Source of the DNA: Acinetobacter guerrae
GTDB taxonomy: Bacteria > Pseudomonadota > Gammaproteobacteria > Pseudomonadales > Moraxellaceae
Assembly: GCF_009372255.1 (NCBI RefSeq)
Contig: NZ_LXGN01000004.1
Span: 108,969 to 172,968 of the forward strand
Direction of reading: 5' to 3'
DNA length: 64,000 bases
The first letter of the stretch is position 1, and each line of letters begins with the position of its first letter. This document shows positions 27,437 through 37,714 of the stretch, one piece after another. The notes under the pieces are model-generated. The model ran no database searches. It saw only the letters and a program-made list of their open reading frames with translations, and was not told the origin of the DNA. The translations under genes were made by a program, and so were the position numbers.

Positions 27437-30400
27437 ATGAAACGTATGTTGATTAATGCAACTCATGCTGAAGAAGTACGCGTTGCACTTATCACTGGTA
27501 ATCGTCTTTACGATTTTGACTTAGAGAATCGTACCCGCGAACAAAAAAAATCTAACATCTACAAAGGTCATGTCACTCGCGTAGAACCTTCTCTAGAAGC
27601 CGTATTTGTTGAATATGGTGCGCAGCGTCAGGGCTTTTTGTCCATGCGCGAAATCGCCAATACTTACTTTAAGGCTGACCCACGCCAAACTTCAAATATC
27701 CGTGAATTGATCACTGAAGGTACTGAACTTTTGGTACAAGTGGAAAAAGAAGAACGTGGCAATAAAGGTGCTGCGCTTTCAACTTTTATTTCTCTTGCTG
27801 GTCGTTATCTGGTCTTGATGCCAAACAATCCGAAAGGTGGCGGTATTAGCCGTCAAATTTCAGGTTCAGTTCGTGAAGAATTGAAAGAAATGTTGGCATC
27901 ACTCAATATCCCTCGTGGTATGAGCGTGATTGTGCGTACTGCTGGGATTGGTCGCTCTCAAGAAGAATTACAGCTAGACCTACAACATCTACTCGATTTG
28001 TGGAATCAGATTCAAAACACAACGAATTCTGGCCCATCGCCAATGTTGGTACATCAGGAAGCAGGTGTTGTGACTCGCGCTATTCGTGATTATTTGCGTG
28101 ATGATGTTTCTGAGATCCTGATTGATAGCGAACAAGCCTATAACGAAGCCTATAACTTTGTTAAAGCAGTGATGCCTCGTCAATTAGACAAGCTAAAAAC
28201 ATATACATTAAACGAGCCTTTATTTGCTCATTTTGGTATTGAAAGTCAAATTCAGACTGCTTATGAACGTGAAGTAAAACTTCCTTCAGGTGGTTCAATT
28301 GTGATTGATCAGACTGAAGCTTTGGTTTCGATTGATATTAACTCGGCCAAATCAACGCGTGGTCACGATGTTGAAGAAACAGCGCTAAATACCAACCTTG
28401 AAGCAGCCGAAGAAATCGCACGTCAATTACGTTTACGTGATATTGGCGGATTGGTAGTCATCGACTTTATCGATATGACCAAAGATCGTAACCAGCGTAT
28501 GGTCGAAGCCAAATTACGTGAAGCAACCCAAAGTGATCGTGCACGTATTCAGTTTGGTCAACTTTCTCGTTTTGGTTTGATGGAAATGAGCCGTCAGCGT
28601 TTACGTCCATCTTTAGAAGAAGCAACTGGCTATGTTTGCCCACGCTGTCATGGCACAGGCATGGTACGTGACCTGCGCTCTTTATCACTTTCGATTATGC
28701 GTAAAGTGGAAGAAATTGCACTACGTGAACGTCATGGCGAAGTACAGGTTGAAGTACCTGTTGAAATTGCGGCATTCTTGCTCAATGAAAAACGTCATAG
28801 TCTGGTGTATTTAGAACAAACTTCAAGTGTTCGTGTAACAGTATTACCACATCCTCACTTGGAAACACCCCATTACGAAATTCAATATAATCCTGAAGGT
28901 TTTGCACCTTCTAGCTATGAGCGTACTGAAGCTACACGTTCAAGTGAAAAGGAACTTGGCTACGAGTCATCTGAATGGCATCTGGAAGAAGCGGATCACG
29001 TTCATGCTGCTCCCGTACAACCTGAGCAAAATAAACGTAAAGCTGTAGCTCAAACGTCTAATACTCCAGCAGCCCAAGCGACTGTTGCCGCTAAAGCAGC
29101 AAGCCCATGTGCGTGGTTAGAAAATCTGTTTGTACAAAAGCAGGCTCAAACCACTGACCAATCGCGTTCTGCGCAAAATGCTGCATCAGCCATTGAGCAA
29201 ATGGTGAATGGAGGTGCTGTAAGCCGTGGTCAATTTGGTCAGGTAAACATTGCTAGCACGACAGAAACTGTAGTTGCTACAACCTCAAGCAATAATGCTT
29301 ATATGTCTCAAGCACCTGCGGCTAAGCAGGAAGTCCGTGACAACGCTGAGCGTGACGAGAAAAACAATCGTCCAAATAACAATAAAAAGCGTAAGCATAA
29401 AGATCAGCGTGAACGTACCGACCGTGAACAACCACAACAACGTGAGTCAAATCAAGAGCAACAACTTGCACAAGTTCATGAAGAAGTGATTCAGCTTTCA
29501 CGTCATGAGCAACGTGAACAAAAACGTCAGCAAAAACGTCAGCAGCCGCAAGAACAAAACCATGTACAAAATCATGCGCAAACTGAAGTACAGGCTGAAG
29601 AAGTTGTACCACGCCGTGATCGTAATAATCAGCAACGTCCAAACCGACCAAATCGCAATCGCGACCAAAGCGTTTTAGACAATGCCAATCACACGGCGAA
29701 TAAGCCTGTAGTGAACGATGCACAGCAGGTTAAAGTCAATGTCATCGATACCCCACGTAATGAGATGATGACGACTGCACTGGTGATTAATGTCGATCAG
29801 GCACAAAGTGAAATTGTGGCATTAAATCCACAAGTTACACCACAAGAGCCGCCGAAGCAGACTGAAAATCCTGTTGCGAATCCAGTTGAAGAAGTGGTGG
29901 TAACTGAAGCACAGCCTTCCGAAGCACAGTCTAAACCAACTGAAGTTGCCACTGAGCAAACTCGCTCACAGGTGAAACGTGCCAGTAATGATCCACGTAT
30001 GCGTCGTCGTCAACAACGTGAAGCACAGCAATCTAAAGCTGTAGCAGTAGCGAAAGTACAACCGTCGCAAATTCCTGAATTGGCAAACTATACATTGGGC
30101 AGTCTCATTCGCCATGTGTATGGTGAAGACTGCACCGTACTGATTGAGCAGTTTGGTCTTGTTCCAACTTTCAACCGTGCTTTGGTTAAGTTTACTGAGC
30201 AATATGCCAATAATCAGGCTCCAGAAGCAAAAACGGTTCAGGAAGATAAAAAACCTGTAACACGTGATGCACAACTTCCGAGCGTGAAAACGGCAGAAGA
30301 AAGTGAGCCAGCTGCTGTACTGCCATTAACTCCACCAGAAGCAACGGCAAATCGTGTGGCAAATGATCCGCGTGAACGCCGTCGTTTAGCCAAACTTGCA

Positions 30401-30847
30401 GCAGAACAGGCACATGAGCAAGCAAAGCAAGCTCAAACTGAGCCAAAAGCTGAAACTATGAGTGAAGAAACAACAGAAATTAAAACAATTGATTCAGCGC
30501 AAGCTGCATCTATTGCACCTGAAGTTTCAGAAACTGTAGAACCAACAAACCATCAGGCTGAAACGCAACAAACTGTTTCTCAAGAAGAAGCACCTACGCC
30601 TGTAAAAACAGAGCAAGCTAAAGTAAATACTGAAGCAGAAAAAGCGACCAGTAAAACTCAAGCAAAACCTGTACAAGTTGAACTAAACGAAGTTACTGCT
30701 TCAGCACAAACATCAGAAACGCAAGTAAATGATGAAACGACTGAAAAATCGGCAGCGACTGAAGCAGCCGCCGATGCAGACAAACCAAGTCGTCCGCGTC
30801 GCCCACGTGGTCGTCCGCCTAAAAAGGCCAGCACAACTACGGAATAA
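27437..30847 (+). CDS. rne: ribonuclease E
   Basis: Essential endoribonuclease of 1136 residues that starts mRNA decay and processes rRNA and tRNA. The start [18 protein letters not shown] matches the family, so I chose ATG 27437 (AGGTG upstream). The catalytic half (to about 500) has the S1 domain, DNase I-like active site ([19 protein letters not shown]) and the Zn-link CPRCHGTG. The C-terminal half is low-complexity, rich in Gln, Glu, Arg and Ala, with a twice-repeated NDPR-R-RR motif and a final PRGRPPKK tail; it probably binds RNA and degradosome partners. Confidence 0.96.
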   Translation: MKRMLINATHAEEVRVALITGNRLYDFDLENRTREQKKSNIYKGHVTRVEPSLEAVFVEYGAQRQGFLSMREIANTYFKADPRQTSNIRELITEGTELLVQVEKEERGNKGAALSTFISLAGRYLVLMPNNPKGGGISRQISGSVREELKEMLASLNIPRGMSVIVRTAGIGRSQEELQLDLQHLLDLWNQIQNTTNSGPSPMLVHQEAGVVTRAIRDYLRDDVSEILIDSEQAYNEAYNFVKAVMPRQLDKLKTYTLNEPLFAHFGIESQIQTAYEREVKLPSGGSIVIDQTEALVSIDINSAKSTRGHDVEETALNTNLEAAEEIARQLRLRDIGGLVVIDFIDMTKDRNQRMVEAKLREATQSDRARIQFGQLSRFGLMEMSRQRLRPSLEEATGYVCPRCHGTGMVRDLRSLSLSIMRKVEEIALRERHGEVQVEVPVEIAAFLLNEKRHSLVYLEQTSSVRVTVLPHPHLETPHYEIQYNPEGFAPSSYERTEATRSSEKELGYESSEWHLEEADHVHAAPVQPEQNKRKAVAQTSNTPAAQATVAAKAASPCAWLENLFVQKQAQTTDQSRSAQNAASAIEQMVNGGAVSRGQFGQVNIASTTETVVATTSSNNAYMSQAPAAKQEVRDNAERDEKNNRPNNNKKRKHKDQRERTDREQPQQRESNQEQQLAQVHEEVIQLSRHEQREQKRQQKRQQPQEQNHVQNHAQTEVQAEEVVPRRDRNNQQRPNRPNRNRDQSVLDNANHTANKPVVNDAQQVKVNVIDTPRNEMMTTALVINVDQAQSEIVALNPQVTPQEPPKQTENPVANPVEEVVVTEAQPSEAQSKPTEVATEQTRSQVKRASNDPRMRRRQQREAQQSKAVAVAKVQPSQIPELANYTLGSLIRHVYGEDCTVLIEQFGLVPTFNRALVKFTEQYANNQAPEAKTVQEDKKPVTRDAQLPSVKTAEESEPAAVLPLTPPEATANRVANDPRERRRLAKLAAEQAHEQAKQAQTEPKAETMSEETTEIKTIDSAQAASIAPEVSETVEPTNHQAETQQTVSQEEAPTPVKTEQAKVNTEAEKATSKTQAKPVQVELNEVTASAQTSETQVNDETTEKSAATEAAADADKPSRPRRPRGRPPKKASTTTE

Positions 30848-30875
30848 TTTGCACAATTGCATGTAAGTTATGAAA

Positions 30876-30906
30876 GCCTAGTCATTTCGGTGACTAGGTT
30901 TTTTTT
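30876..30906 (+). terminator. rne terminator
   Basis: CCTAGTCA (30877-30884) pairs with TGACTAGG (30891-30898) around TTTCGG, followed by eight T. Confidence 0.85.
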
Positions 30907-31036
30907 GATACTTTATGTCAGATTAGGTTGATTGCACTAGTGCAAAACCTTTAAAACAACTTCTGCGTCATTTTAATGTCTACGTTTTCGTAAACATAAA
31001 ACTGTATTGGATAGATCGAAAAATAATAGGATGTAT

Positions 31037-32878
31037 ATGAGCCAGACTGCACAACCCGATATCATTACGCTTGGAAATGTTGCTTCACGCCTTCCTGCTT
31101 TTTTGCCCAAAGTCCCGCATATCCTTGCTGGTCTAAAACAGGCCTATTTACGTACGTCCTCCACTCCAGCAGGCTTGGGTATTGCATTTGAAAAGGCAGT
31201 TAAACGTAATCCTTTAGGTGATGCGTTACTATTTGAAGAGCAACGCTACAGCTATCAGGCCTTAAATGAATGGGCAAACCAGATTTCGCACTATTATCTT
31301 TCAATAGGCGCACGTAGAGGTGATGTCATTGCCGTTATGCTGGAGAATCGTTCCGAGCTAGTTGCAACTGTCATTGGTCTGGCTAAAATTGGTGTCACTG
31401 TTGCATTAGTTAATACGTCACAAACAGGCAAAGTCCTGACTCATAGTATCAATCTGGTCAATCCAATCGCCCTTATTTTGGGAGAGGAAGTTCAATCCTG
31501 TATCGATGAAATTCGTGACGATATCAAGCTTCCAGCAGATCGCTTTCATTGGTTTGCAGATCAGGCGACTCGTCAAAATGTCGGTTCAGCCCCGACAGGG
31601 TATCTCAATCTGGCAGAAAAAATTGATCATTTTGCCAAATTCAACCCACCCACAACACATACTGTTCAGGGTAAAGATGGATTATTTTACATCTATACCT
31701 CTGGAACAACAGGACTGCCTAAAGCGGTGATTTTCACACACAGTCGCTGGACTCTGGCTTATGGAACTTATGGTCATATCCTTAACTTAAAACCTGATGA
31801 CGTTATGTATGTCACCTTACCGCTTTACCATGCAACGGGGATCGTGGTGTGTTGGTGTGGCGTGATTGCAGGTAGTGCTACATTGGCAATTCGCCGTAAA
31901 TATTCGACCAGTGCTTTTTGGAAAGATGTACAAAAGTTTAATGCTTCAGCAATTGGTTATGTTGGCGAGCTTTGTCGTTATCTTATGGATGCACCTCCCT
32001 CTGAACTTGACCGTGCCCATCGCGTCACTAAAATGATTGGGAATGGTATGCGTCCAAATATCTGGGACAAATTCAAACAACGCTTCGGTGTTCAGGAAGT
32101 CCTTGAACTTTATGCATCGAGTGAAGGAAACGTCGGTTTTAGTAATATCTTCAACTTTGATAATACGGTTGGCTTCTCTCCGACTCCTTATGCAATTGTT
32201 CAATTTGACAAAGAAAAGAATGAAGTCGTTCGAGATAAAAAAGGTCACTGTATCAAAGTACACACAGGCGATGTAGGGCTACTCATCGGTAAAATTACTC
32301 GACGCTCACCATTTGACGGCTATACAGATCCTGAAAAAAACAAAGCTGTGATCTTAAAAGATGTCTTTAAAAAAGGCGACTCTTACTTTAATACGGGTGA
32401 CTTAGTACGTGATATTGGTTTCCGTCACGCGCAATTTGTCGATCGTTTAGGTGATACTTTCCGCTGGAAAGGTGAAAATGTATCGACTACTGAAGTCGAA
32501 AATATGATTTGCGACTATGACAAAATCGCAGAAGCTGTGGTTTATGGTGTCGAAATTCCAAATACCAATGGTCGTGCAGGAATGGCTGCGATCACGCTGG
32601 CAGATGGAGCTGAACTAAATGATCAAGACTTGACCAATATGGTTAATGATTTCAAAAAGAGTTTGCCCGCCTATGCCATTCCCGTATTTTTACGTGTTCA
32701 GAAAGTGGTTGAAACGACTGGAACATTTAAATATCAGAAGAATAAACTCAAGGAACAGGCATTTGATCCAAGTAAAACAGATGAGCGTTTAATGGTTCTT
32801 TTACCAAATGCTAATGCCTACTGCGATGTAACTTCTGAGATTTTTGAAAACATTCAGGCCTATAAATATCGTTTTTAG
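31037..32878 (+). CDS. long-chain acyl-CoA synthetase (FadD6/FATP-like)
   Basis: AMP-binding enzyme of 613 residues that activates fatty acids with ATP and CoA. The phosphate-binding signature YIYTSGTTGLPKAV is at about residues 218-231. The later motifs YASSEGN, FNTGDLVRD and DRLGDTFRWKGENVST are typical of the FATP/very-long-chain branch. I chose ATG 31037 (AGG 6 bases upstream) over upstream in-frame starts. It stands alone between rne and the tRNA genes. Confidence 0.88.
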   Translation: MSQTAQPDIITLGNVASRLPAFLPKVPHILAGLKQAYLRTSSTPAGLGIAFEKAVKRNPLGDALLFEEQRYSYQALNEWANQISHYYLSIGARRGDVIAVMLENRSELVATVIGLAKIGVTVALVNTSQTGKVLTHSINLVNPIALILGEEVQSCIDEIRDDIKLPADRFHWFADQATRQNVGSAPTGYLNLAEKIDHFAKFNPPTTHTVQGKDGLFYIYTSGTTGLPKAVIFTHSRWTLAYGTYGHILNLKPDDVMYVTLPLYHATGIVVCWCGVIAGSATLAIRRKYSTSAFWKDVQKFNASAIGYVGELCRYLMDAPPSELDRAHRVTKMIGNGMRPNIWDKFKQRFGVQEVLELYASSEGNVGFSNIFNFDNTVGFSPTPYAIVQFDKEKNEVVRDKKGHCIKVHTGDVGLLIGKITRRSPFDGYTDPEKNKAVILKDVFKKGDSYFNTGDLVRDIGFRHAQFVDRLGDTFRWKGENVSTTEVENMICDYDKIAEAVVYGVEIPNTNGRAGMAAITLADGAELNDQDLTNMVNDFKKSLPAYAIPVFLRVQKVVETTGTFKYQKNKLKEQAFDPSKTDERLMVLLPNANAYCDVTSEIFENIQAYKYRF

Positions 32879-32950
32879 CATATTTTTTAACTAAACAAGA
32901 GAAAATCGTGCTTTTTATAAACAGTTATTCGATTGTTTTTAAATTTTCTC

Positions 32951-32978
32951 TTGTGTTAGTTGAGGATCTTGCTAAAAT
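32951..32978 (+). promoter_or_regulatory. putative promoter of the tRNA-Lys pair
   Basis: TTGTGT (32951-32956) and TAAAAT (32973-32978) are 16 bases apart, followed by a GC-containing start region. A leader of about 140 bases would precede the first tRNA. Confidence 0.4.
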
Positions 32979-33122
32979 ACGCTCCATCAAAACGATACAG
33001 TGTTAGAAAGTTTACTTTCTTCTGAATCTAGTAGAGTTCGAATATTTTAGAAGATTAAAATTTTCTTTTTTCATTCGGGTAAATCCTTAAAGCGATGCTT
33101 TAAGTTTACTTATTCTCGATTA

Positions 33123-33198
33123 GGGTCGTTAGCTCAGTTGGTAGAGCAGCGGACTTTTAATCCGTTGGTCCCGCGTTCGAGTCGCGGACGACCCACCA
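33123..33198 (+). tRNA. tRNA-Lys (anticodon TTT), copy 1
   Basis: A 76-base cloverleaf. The acceptor arms GGGTCGT and ACGACCC pair fully, the D-arm is GCTC/GAGC and the anticodon loop CTTTTAA gives anticodon TTT at 33156-33158. The T-loop is TTCGAGT. CCA is encoded at 33196-33198. Confidence 0.97.
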
Positions 33199-33241
33199 TT
33201 GATTGTTTTGATAATCCTAGCATTGCTTAAATGCTTGCTCA

Positions 33242-33317
33242 GGGTCGTTAGCTCAGTTGGTAGAGCAGCGGACTTTTAATCCGTTGGTCCCGCGTTCGAG
33301 TCGCGGACGACCCACCA
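33242..33317 (+). tRNA. tRNA-Lys (anticodon TTT), copy 2
   Basis: Identical over all 76 bases to the copy 43 bases upstream, with encoded CCA at 33315-33317. The two are probably processed from one transcript that ends at the hairpin just downstream. Confidence 0.97.
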
Positions 33318-33323
33318 GATTCT

Positions 33324-33357
33324 AAAAGCCTCAACATACAATGTTGAGGCTTTTTTT
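33324..33357 (+). terminator. terminator of tRNA-Lys transcript
   Basis: AAAAGCCTCAACAT (33324-33337) pairs perfectly with ATGTTGAGGCTTTT (33341-33354) around ACA, followed by more T. Confidence 0.9.
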
Positions 33358-33525
33358 ATGGATACTTTATTTTCTCATCATGAATATTTCATGACATTAA
33401 CCATGATTTAAAATCTAAATATTCGATCATATTTATAAAAAATAACTGTTTTTACGATTTTAAAAAATCCATTATCTTTGTTCTCAAGTTAAGAAACTTT
33501 CTCATTCAACCCAGAGGACTAGAGC

Positions 33526-34089
33526 ATGAGTTTAATCAATACTGAAATCAAACCGTTTCAAGCCACTGCTTACCAAAATGGTCAATTCTTTGATATTTCT
33601 GACGCAGACTTAAAAGGCAAATGGTCTGTTGTGTTCTTTTATCCTGCTGACTTCACTTTTGTCTGTCCAACAGAACTTGAAGATTTAGCAGATCAATATG
33701 CAGAATTTCAAAAGCTTGGTGTTGATATATACTCAGTTTCAACTGACACACACTTTACCCATAAAGCATGGCATGACACGTCCGACGCGATTGGTAAAAT
33801 TCAATATGCCATGATTGGCGATCCAACATGGACAATTTCTAAAAACTTTGAAGTTTTAATCGAAGCTGAAGGTCTTGCAGACCGTGGCACCTTTGTCATT
33901 GATCCAGACGGTAAAATCCAGATTGTCGAAATCAATGCAGGTGGAATCGGCCGTGACGCTCAAGAATTATTACGTAAAGTCAAAGCGGCAGTATATGTCT
34001 ACAATCATCCAGGTGAAGTTTGCCCAGCAAAATGGAAAGAAGGTGATGCAACACTTGCACCATCAATTGATCTCGTCGGAAAAATCTAA
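33526..34089 (+). CDS. ahpC: alkyl hydroperoxide reductase subunit C, 2-Cys peroxiredoxin
   Basis: Thiol peroxidase of 187 residues that reduces hydrogen peroxide, organic peroxides and peroxynitrite. The peroxidatic Cys47 lies in FTFVCPTEL and the resolving Cys in GEVCPAKW near residue 166. An AGAGGA SD precedes the ATG. The reductase gene ahpF is not adjacent, so the reductant partner must be elsewhere. The 208 bases upstream are AT-rich with no clear OxyR site. Confidence 0.95.
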   Translation: MSLINTEIKPFQATAYQNGQFFDISDADLKGKWSVVFFYPADFTFVCPTELEDLADQYAEFQKLGVDIYSVSTDTHFTHKAWHDTSDAIGKIQYAMIGDPTWTISKNFEVLIEAEGLADRGTFVIDPDGKIQIVEINAGGIGRDAQELLRKVKAAVYVYNHPGEVCPAKWKEGDATLAPSIDLVGKI

Positions 34090-34121
34090 ATGATAAAAGC
34101 GAATTTTTAAACTAAATCTTG

Positions 34122-34154
34122 AAAAACCACGTTCTTTAAAGAAGGTGGTTTTTT
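34122..34154. terminator. terminator between ahpC and convergent LysR gene
   Basis: AAAAACCAC (34122-34130) pairs with GTGGTTTTT (34145-34153). The inner part TTCTTTAAAGAA is itself palindromic, with one G-G mismatch between the two parts. Confidence 0.8.
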
Positions 34155-34157
34155 ATT

Positions 34158-35054
34158 TTAACGGTGTAAACAACATGTCTGTTGCAATACAGGAATAAGC
34201 CAACTCATAAATACATCCAAACGACGTGGAATGTATTGTCGATTTGGGTAAAGTATATTCAGAGGCAACGCAGGACACACATAACTGCTTAAAATTTCTA
34301 TCAATCTGCCCTGTTCCATATCCTCACGCACATCATAATAAGGAATTTGAATGATTCCTAACCCAGAACGTGCTGCCTGAATATAAGCCTCAGTATTATT
34401 TACACTCAGCCTAGCATTGAGTTTGATCTGTTCTTTGCCATAACAGAAGATACCCTGCTGCTCGCCAACGCTACTTGGATAATTAATCATCGCGTGTTGT
34501 TGTAAGTCTTGCAATGTTTGCGGTGTGCCAAACTGCTGTAAATAATCTGGACTGGCACAATTGACCATCTCTAAAAATCCTATCGATTTGGCAATGAGGC
34601 TACTATTTTCGAGCGTTCCAACACGAACCACACAATCCACCTCTTGCTCAACCAGATTGGTCAAATGATCCGAGCTATGAAGTTGAATTTGAATGTTGGG
34701 ATATTGCTGAAAAAAATCAGATAGCACAGGAACAACGATCTGATGTGAAATTCGACTCGGCATATCTACTTTTAAAATACCTTGATAATCCTGATTATGT
34801 GTCTGAATCATCTGTCCAAGCAGTTGATAATCCATAAGTAAATTTTGGCATTCAGGTAAAATCCGTTTACCATCCTGTGTCAGGCTAACTCGTCGTGTCG
34901 TGCGCTGAAATAGTCTAACCTTATAAAATGCTTCCAGATTTTGAATGGCGGATGTAACTGTAGACCGAGGTAAATCCAGACGCAGTGCCGCCTCACTAAA
35001 ACTCTCCCGTTTAGCGACTTCCACAAAAATTTCAAATTGCTGTAAACGGTCCAT
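34158..35054 (-). CDS. LysR family transcriptional regulator (CrgA-like)
   Basis: Regulator of 298 residues. The HTH at about 18-38 (AALRLDLPRSTVTSAIQNLE) and the following RTTRRVSLTQDG segment match the large LysR group that includes CrgA, DmlR and YafC. It is divergent from an SDR gene with 113 bases between, so that gene is the likely target. Effector unknown. Confidence 0.88.
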   Translation of the reverse strand: MDRLQQFEIFVEVAKRESFSEAALRLDLPRSTVTSAIQNLEAFYKVRLFQRTTRRVSLTQDGKRILPECQNLLMDYQLLGQMIQTHNQDYQGILKVDMPSRISHQIVVPVLSDFFQQYPNIQIQLHSSDHLTNLVEQEVDCVVRVGTLENSSLIAKSIGFLEMVNCASPDYLQQFGTPQTLQDLQQHAMINYPSSVGEQQGIFCYGKEQIKLNARLSVNNTEAYIQAARSGLGIIQIPYYDVREDMEQGRLIEILSSYVCPALPLNILYPNRQYIPRRLDVFMSWLIPVLQQTCCLHR

Positions 35055-35167
35055 GCTATTGTTCGTGATTTCTGAATAGTGAAACTAAATTAGCATAATT
35101 GATGCTTACATGATTCAAATCTAGACTCATACATATTCAAAAATAGATCTGTTGAAAGGAAAAAATC

Positions 35168-35923
35168 ATGGCGGCACAAACCTTAAACGATAAAGTTGTT
35201 TTAATTACTGGCGGTGCAAAAAATTTAGGTGGACTGATTTCTCATCAGTTTGCTAAACAAGGTGCAAAATTAGCTATTCACTACAATAGTCCATCGACTC
35301 AAGCTGATGCAGAAAAAACATTGGCTGAGGTGAAAGCCCTAGGTGCAGACGCCATTTTATTACAAGCAGATCTCAGCTCGATCGATCGCATTGAAGAGCT
35401 TTTTGTCAAAACCAAGCAACATTTTGGTGGGATTGATATTGCCATTAATACAGTAGGTCGTGTTCTTAAAAAGCCAATAGTTGACACCACAGAAGACGAA
35501 TTTGATTCGATGAGTGACATCAACTCAAAAATTGCTTATTTCTTTATTCAATCAGCAGGTCGTCACCTGAATGATGGCGGTAAAATTTGTACCATTGTGA
35601 CGTCCTTGTTAGCCGCGTACACAGGTCTTTATTCGACTTATGAAGGATTAAAAGCACCTGTTGAACACTATACTCGTGCTGCATCAAAAGAATTTGGTGA
35701 ACGCGGTATTTCGGTGACTGCGGTAGCACCTGGCCCGATGGATACCCCATTTTTTTATGGTCAGGAAGCACCTGAAGCAGTGGCTTATCATAAATCGGCT
35801 TCTGCACTTGGCGGGCTTACCAAAATTGAAGATATCGAGCCTTTAGTACGTTTTTTGGTGACAGAGGGCTGGTGGATTACAGGTCAAACGATTTTTGCCA
35901 ACGGCGGCTACACGACGCGTTAA
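35168..35923 (+). CDS. SDR family oxidoreductase
   Basis: NAD(P)-dependent dehydrogenase/reductase of 251 residues. The nucleotide-binding motif GGAKNLGG lies at about residues 14-21. The TVGR segment replaces the usual NNAG, the catalytic Ser and YEGLK (YxxxK) are near 140-160, and PGPMDTP follows. An AAAGGA SD precedes the ATG. Substrate unknown. The divergent LysR gene is the probable regulator. Confidence 0.88.
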   Translation: MAAQTLNDKVVLITGGAKNLGGLISHQFAKQGAKLAIHYNSPSTQADAEKTLAEVKALGADAILLQADLSSIDRIEELFVKTKQHFGGIDIAINTVGRVLKKPIVDTTEDEFDSMSDINSKIAYFFIQSAGRHLNDGGKICTIVTSLLAAYTGLYSTYEGLKAPVEHYTRAASKEFGERGISVTAVAPGPMDTPFFYGQEAPEAVAYHKSASALGGLTKIEDIEPLVRFLVTEGWWITGQTIFANGGYTTR

Positions 35924-35936
35924 GTCCCTGCTCATG

Positions 35937-35963
35937 TTGGGGACGCCGATCCCCAATATTTTT
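35937..35963. terminator. terminator between SDR and fecR-like gene
   Basis: TTGGGGA (35937-35943) pairs with TCCCCAA (35950-35956), followed by an AT-rich T tract, between convergent genes. Confidence 0.75.
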
Positions 35964-35965
35964 AT

Positions 35966-36949
35966 TTAAGGCTCTAGATCAAAGCGGTCTGGGCCTGACT
36001 GAATAACATGAAGATGATAAGTAGATTTCAACATATTCAGCGTTCTGGCTAAATCCTGCGTGGAGTATGCACCAGAAACCTGTATTTTCTCTAAACTCGG
36101 ATCAAGATTAATCTCACTTTGATGGTAGCGTGACAATTCTGTTATAAATTGCTCTAAATGCATACTATGCACAACCAGTAATTGTTGTCGCCAAAGCAAT
36201 GGCAGATCACTGTAGGCATCGATATAAATTTGCTTTTCATCGAATCTTATTGTGTGCTGAGCAGGAACATCGCGATAGTATTGAGACTGTTGTGGTTGAG
36301 TGCGTACTATGCCCTGTTTTACAATTAACTCGGTCTGAGTGGGTAAATGCCGCACATTAAATACCGTTCCAAGTGCCAATAAATCGCCATCTGCCGTATG
36401 TACCGTAAATGGACGTTGCTGACTGTCCTTATGTGTTTCGATATAAATTTCACCGCGTGCTAATTCAATACGACGCTGCTTGGTATTGTATTTTACCCGA
36501 ATCTTGCTATTACTATTTAACCAAAGTTGGCTGCCATCTGCCAAACTCAGTTGTTGTTGTTCCCCGATTTGTGTTTTATAAATATCAACAGGGTCAAAAC
36601 TAAACATTTCGGGTAAATAATCTTGCTGACGAATTCCCTGAACAGCATAAAGCGCAACACATATTGCAAAAAGAATGAGGCTAAATTTAGTTGCATAATG
36701 CTGTTTTGGCTGCATGTGTTGCATGGTTTGAGCCATGACCGTCTTGGGAACTCGACCCAATTTTTCATCAAACATGATGACATTTGCCCAGACCTCTTGA
36801 TGCAATACGTCAGCAGCTAGCCATTGATCAAAGCATGTTTTTTGCTTTGCATCCAAAGCCTGCTCCTGCATCTGCATATACCATTCAGCAGCTTCACGAT
36901 AGGCACGCTGTCTAGCACGATCTATTTTAGTCTTTAAAGGGATATTCAT
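35966..36949 (-). CDS. FecR family anti-sigma factor regulator
   Basis: Inner-membrane signal relay of 327 residues. The cytoplasmic N-terminus has the DUF4880-like AAEWYMQMQE start and DQWLAAD. One membrane helix (about 85-105) follows, then the periplasmic FecR domain with LADGSQLWLNSNSKIRVKY and ELARGEIYIE. The C-terminal DUF4974-like part contains YHQSEINLDPSL. It should receive the signal from the ferrisiderophore receptor and control the adjacent ECF sigma factor, 27 bases upstream in the same direction. Confidence 0.92.
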   Translation of the reverse strand: MNIPLKTKIDRARQRAYREAAEWYMQMQEQALDAKQKTCFDQWLAADVLHQEVWANVIMFDEKLGRVPKTVMAQTMQHMQPKQHYATKFSLILFAICVALYAVQGIRQQDYLPEMFSFDPVDIYKTQIGEQQQLSLADGSQLWLNSNSKIRVKYNTKQRRIELARGEIYIETHKDSQQRPFTVHTADGDLLALGTVFNVRHLPTQTELIVKQGIVRTQPQQSQYYRDVPAQHTIRFDEKQIYIDAYSDLPLLWRQQLLVVHSMHLEQFITELSRYHQSEINLDPSLEKIQVSGAYSTQDLARTLNMLKSTYHLHVIQSGPDRFDLEP

Positions 36950-36976
36950 ATAGCAGCCAAAATATTAAAACTGGCA

Positions 36977-37495
36977 TTATTCCATCGCCATAAAGCAAGC
37001 TGCCATGGCATGGGTCAAATCACGCTTAATCGTTGAAATTGAAATATCAAGTTGTTGTGCAATTTGCGCATAACTCAAGCCTTCTAATTGTGCGAGTATT
37101 AATACCTTTTTTTGTCGATCTGGTAAATCCTCAATCAAATCACATAGCTCACACAGGGTTTCAATGACTAAAAGATGTTCTTCAAGGCTGATGCTGTATT
37201 CAAGTTGTTGTTCTGCCAAAACACTCAAATAGGCTTGTTCAATTTTTTTGCGTCGATACAAATTAAACATCAAGCTTTTGGCAATGGTGGTGAGTAACGC
37301 CCGTGGTTCATAGTAATAATAATCAGCGTAACGGCTCATAATTTTGACAAAAGTATCCTGAGTCAAATCGGCTGCATCACAGTGATTACTCATTTTTTTA
37401 CACAGCCAAGCATATAACCATGATTTATGTTCACGATATAAACCATCAATATGCTGATTAACCTGCTGTTTTGTCAAAATCTGATCGGAAAGCAT
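36977..37495 (-). CDS. FecI-type ECF sigma factor
   Basis: Sigma-70 family ECF factor of 172 residues. Region 2 is visible around DAADLTQDTFVKIM and region 4 around LEGLSYAQIAQQLDISISTIKRDL, which is close to FecI. It presumably directs transcription of the divergent TonB receptor gene once FecR is activated. A strong Fur box sits just upstream of its start, so iron should repress it. Confidence 0.93.
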   Translation of the reverse strand: MLSDQILTKQQVNQHIDGLYREHKSWLYAWLCKKMSNHCDAADLTQDTFVKIMSRYADYYYYEPRALLTTIAKSLMFNLYRRKKIEQAYLSVLAEQQLEYSISLEEHLLVIETLCELCDLIEDLPDRQKKVLILAQLEGLSYAQIAQQLDISISTIKRDLTHAMAACFMAME

Positions 37496-37511
37496 CTTGC
37501 TAAACCAAAGA

Positions 37512-37530
37512 GAAAATAATAATAATTATC
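37512..37530. promoter_or_regulatory. Fur box upstream of fecI-like gene
   Basis: GAAAATAATAATAATTATC matches 16 of 19 bases of the classical Fur consensus (GATAATGATAATCATTATC). It lies 16 bases before the sigma factor start codon, where it would block its promoter when iron is plentiful. Confidence 0.7.
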
Positions 37531-37714
37531 GATACTATGTGATGTTTTGTAAATAACTTAATATTTATAATTTTTAAAACTATAAATTTCATAAAGTTAA
37601 TCAAAATAAAAAAATAAATAACGAATCTATGAGCTGTTTTCGATTCTCAGGTGATAACTCTATAACGGAATCATTATTTTTAATTACATACCATTCTTGT
37701 GCGGGGAACAAATT

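Noticed and set aside
29322..29723. 133-codon minus-strand ORF within the rne tail
   Set aside because: The repetitive Gln/Arg-rich coding region produces a long open antisense frame by composition alone.
37667..37695. FecI-type promoter (GGAATC, 17 bases, ACCATT) before the TonB receptor
   Set aside because: GGAA fits the -35 of FecI promoters, but the -10 match is partial and the leader would be too short to hold a normal SD.
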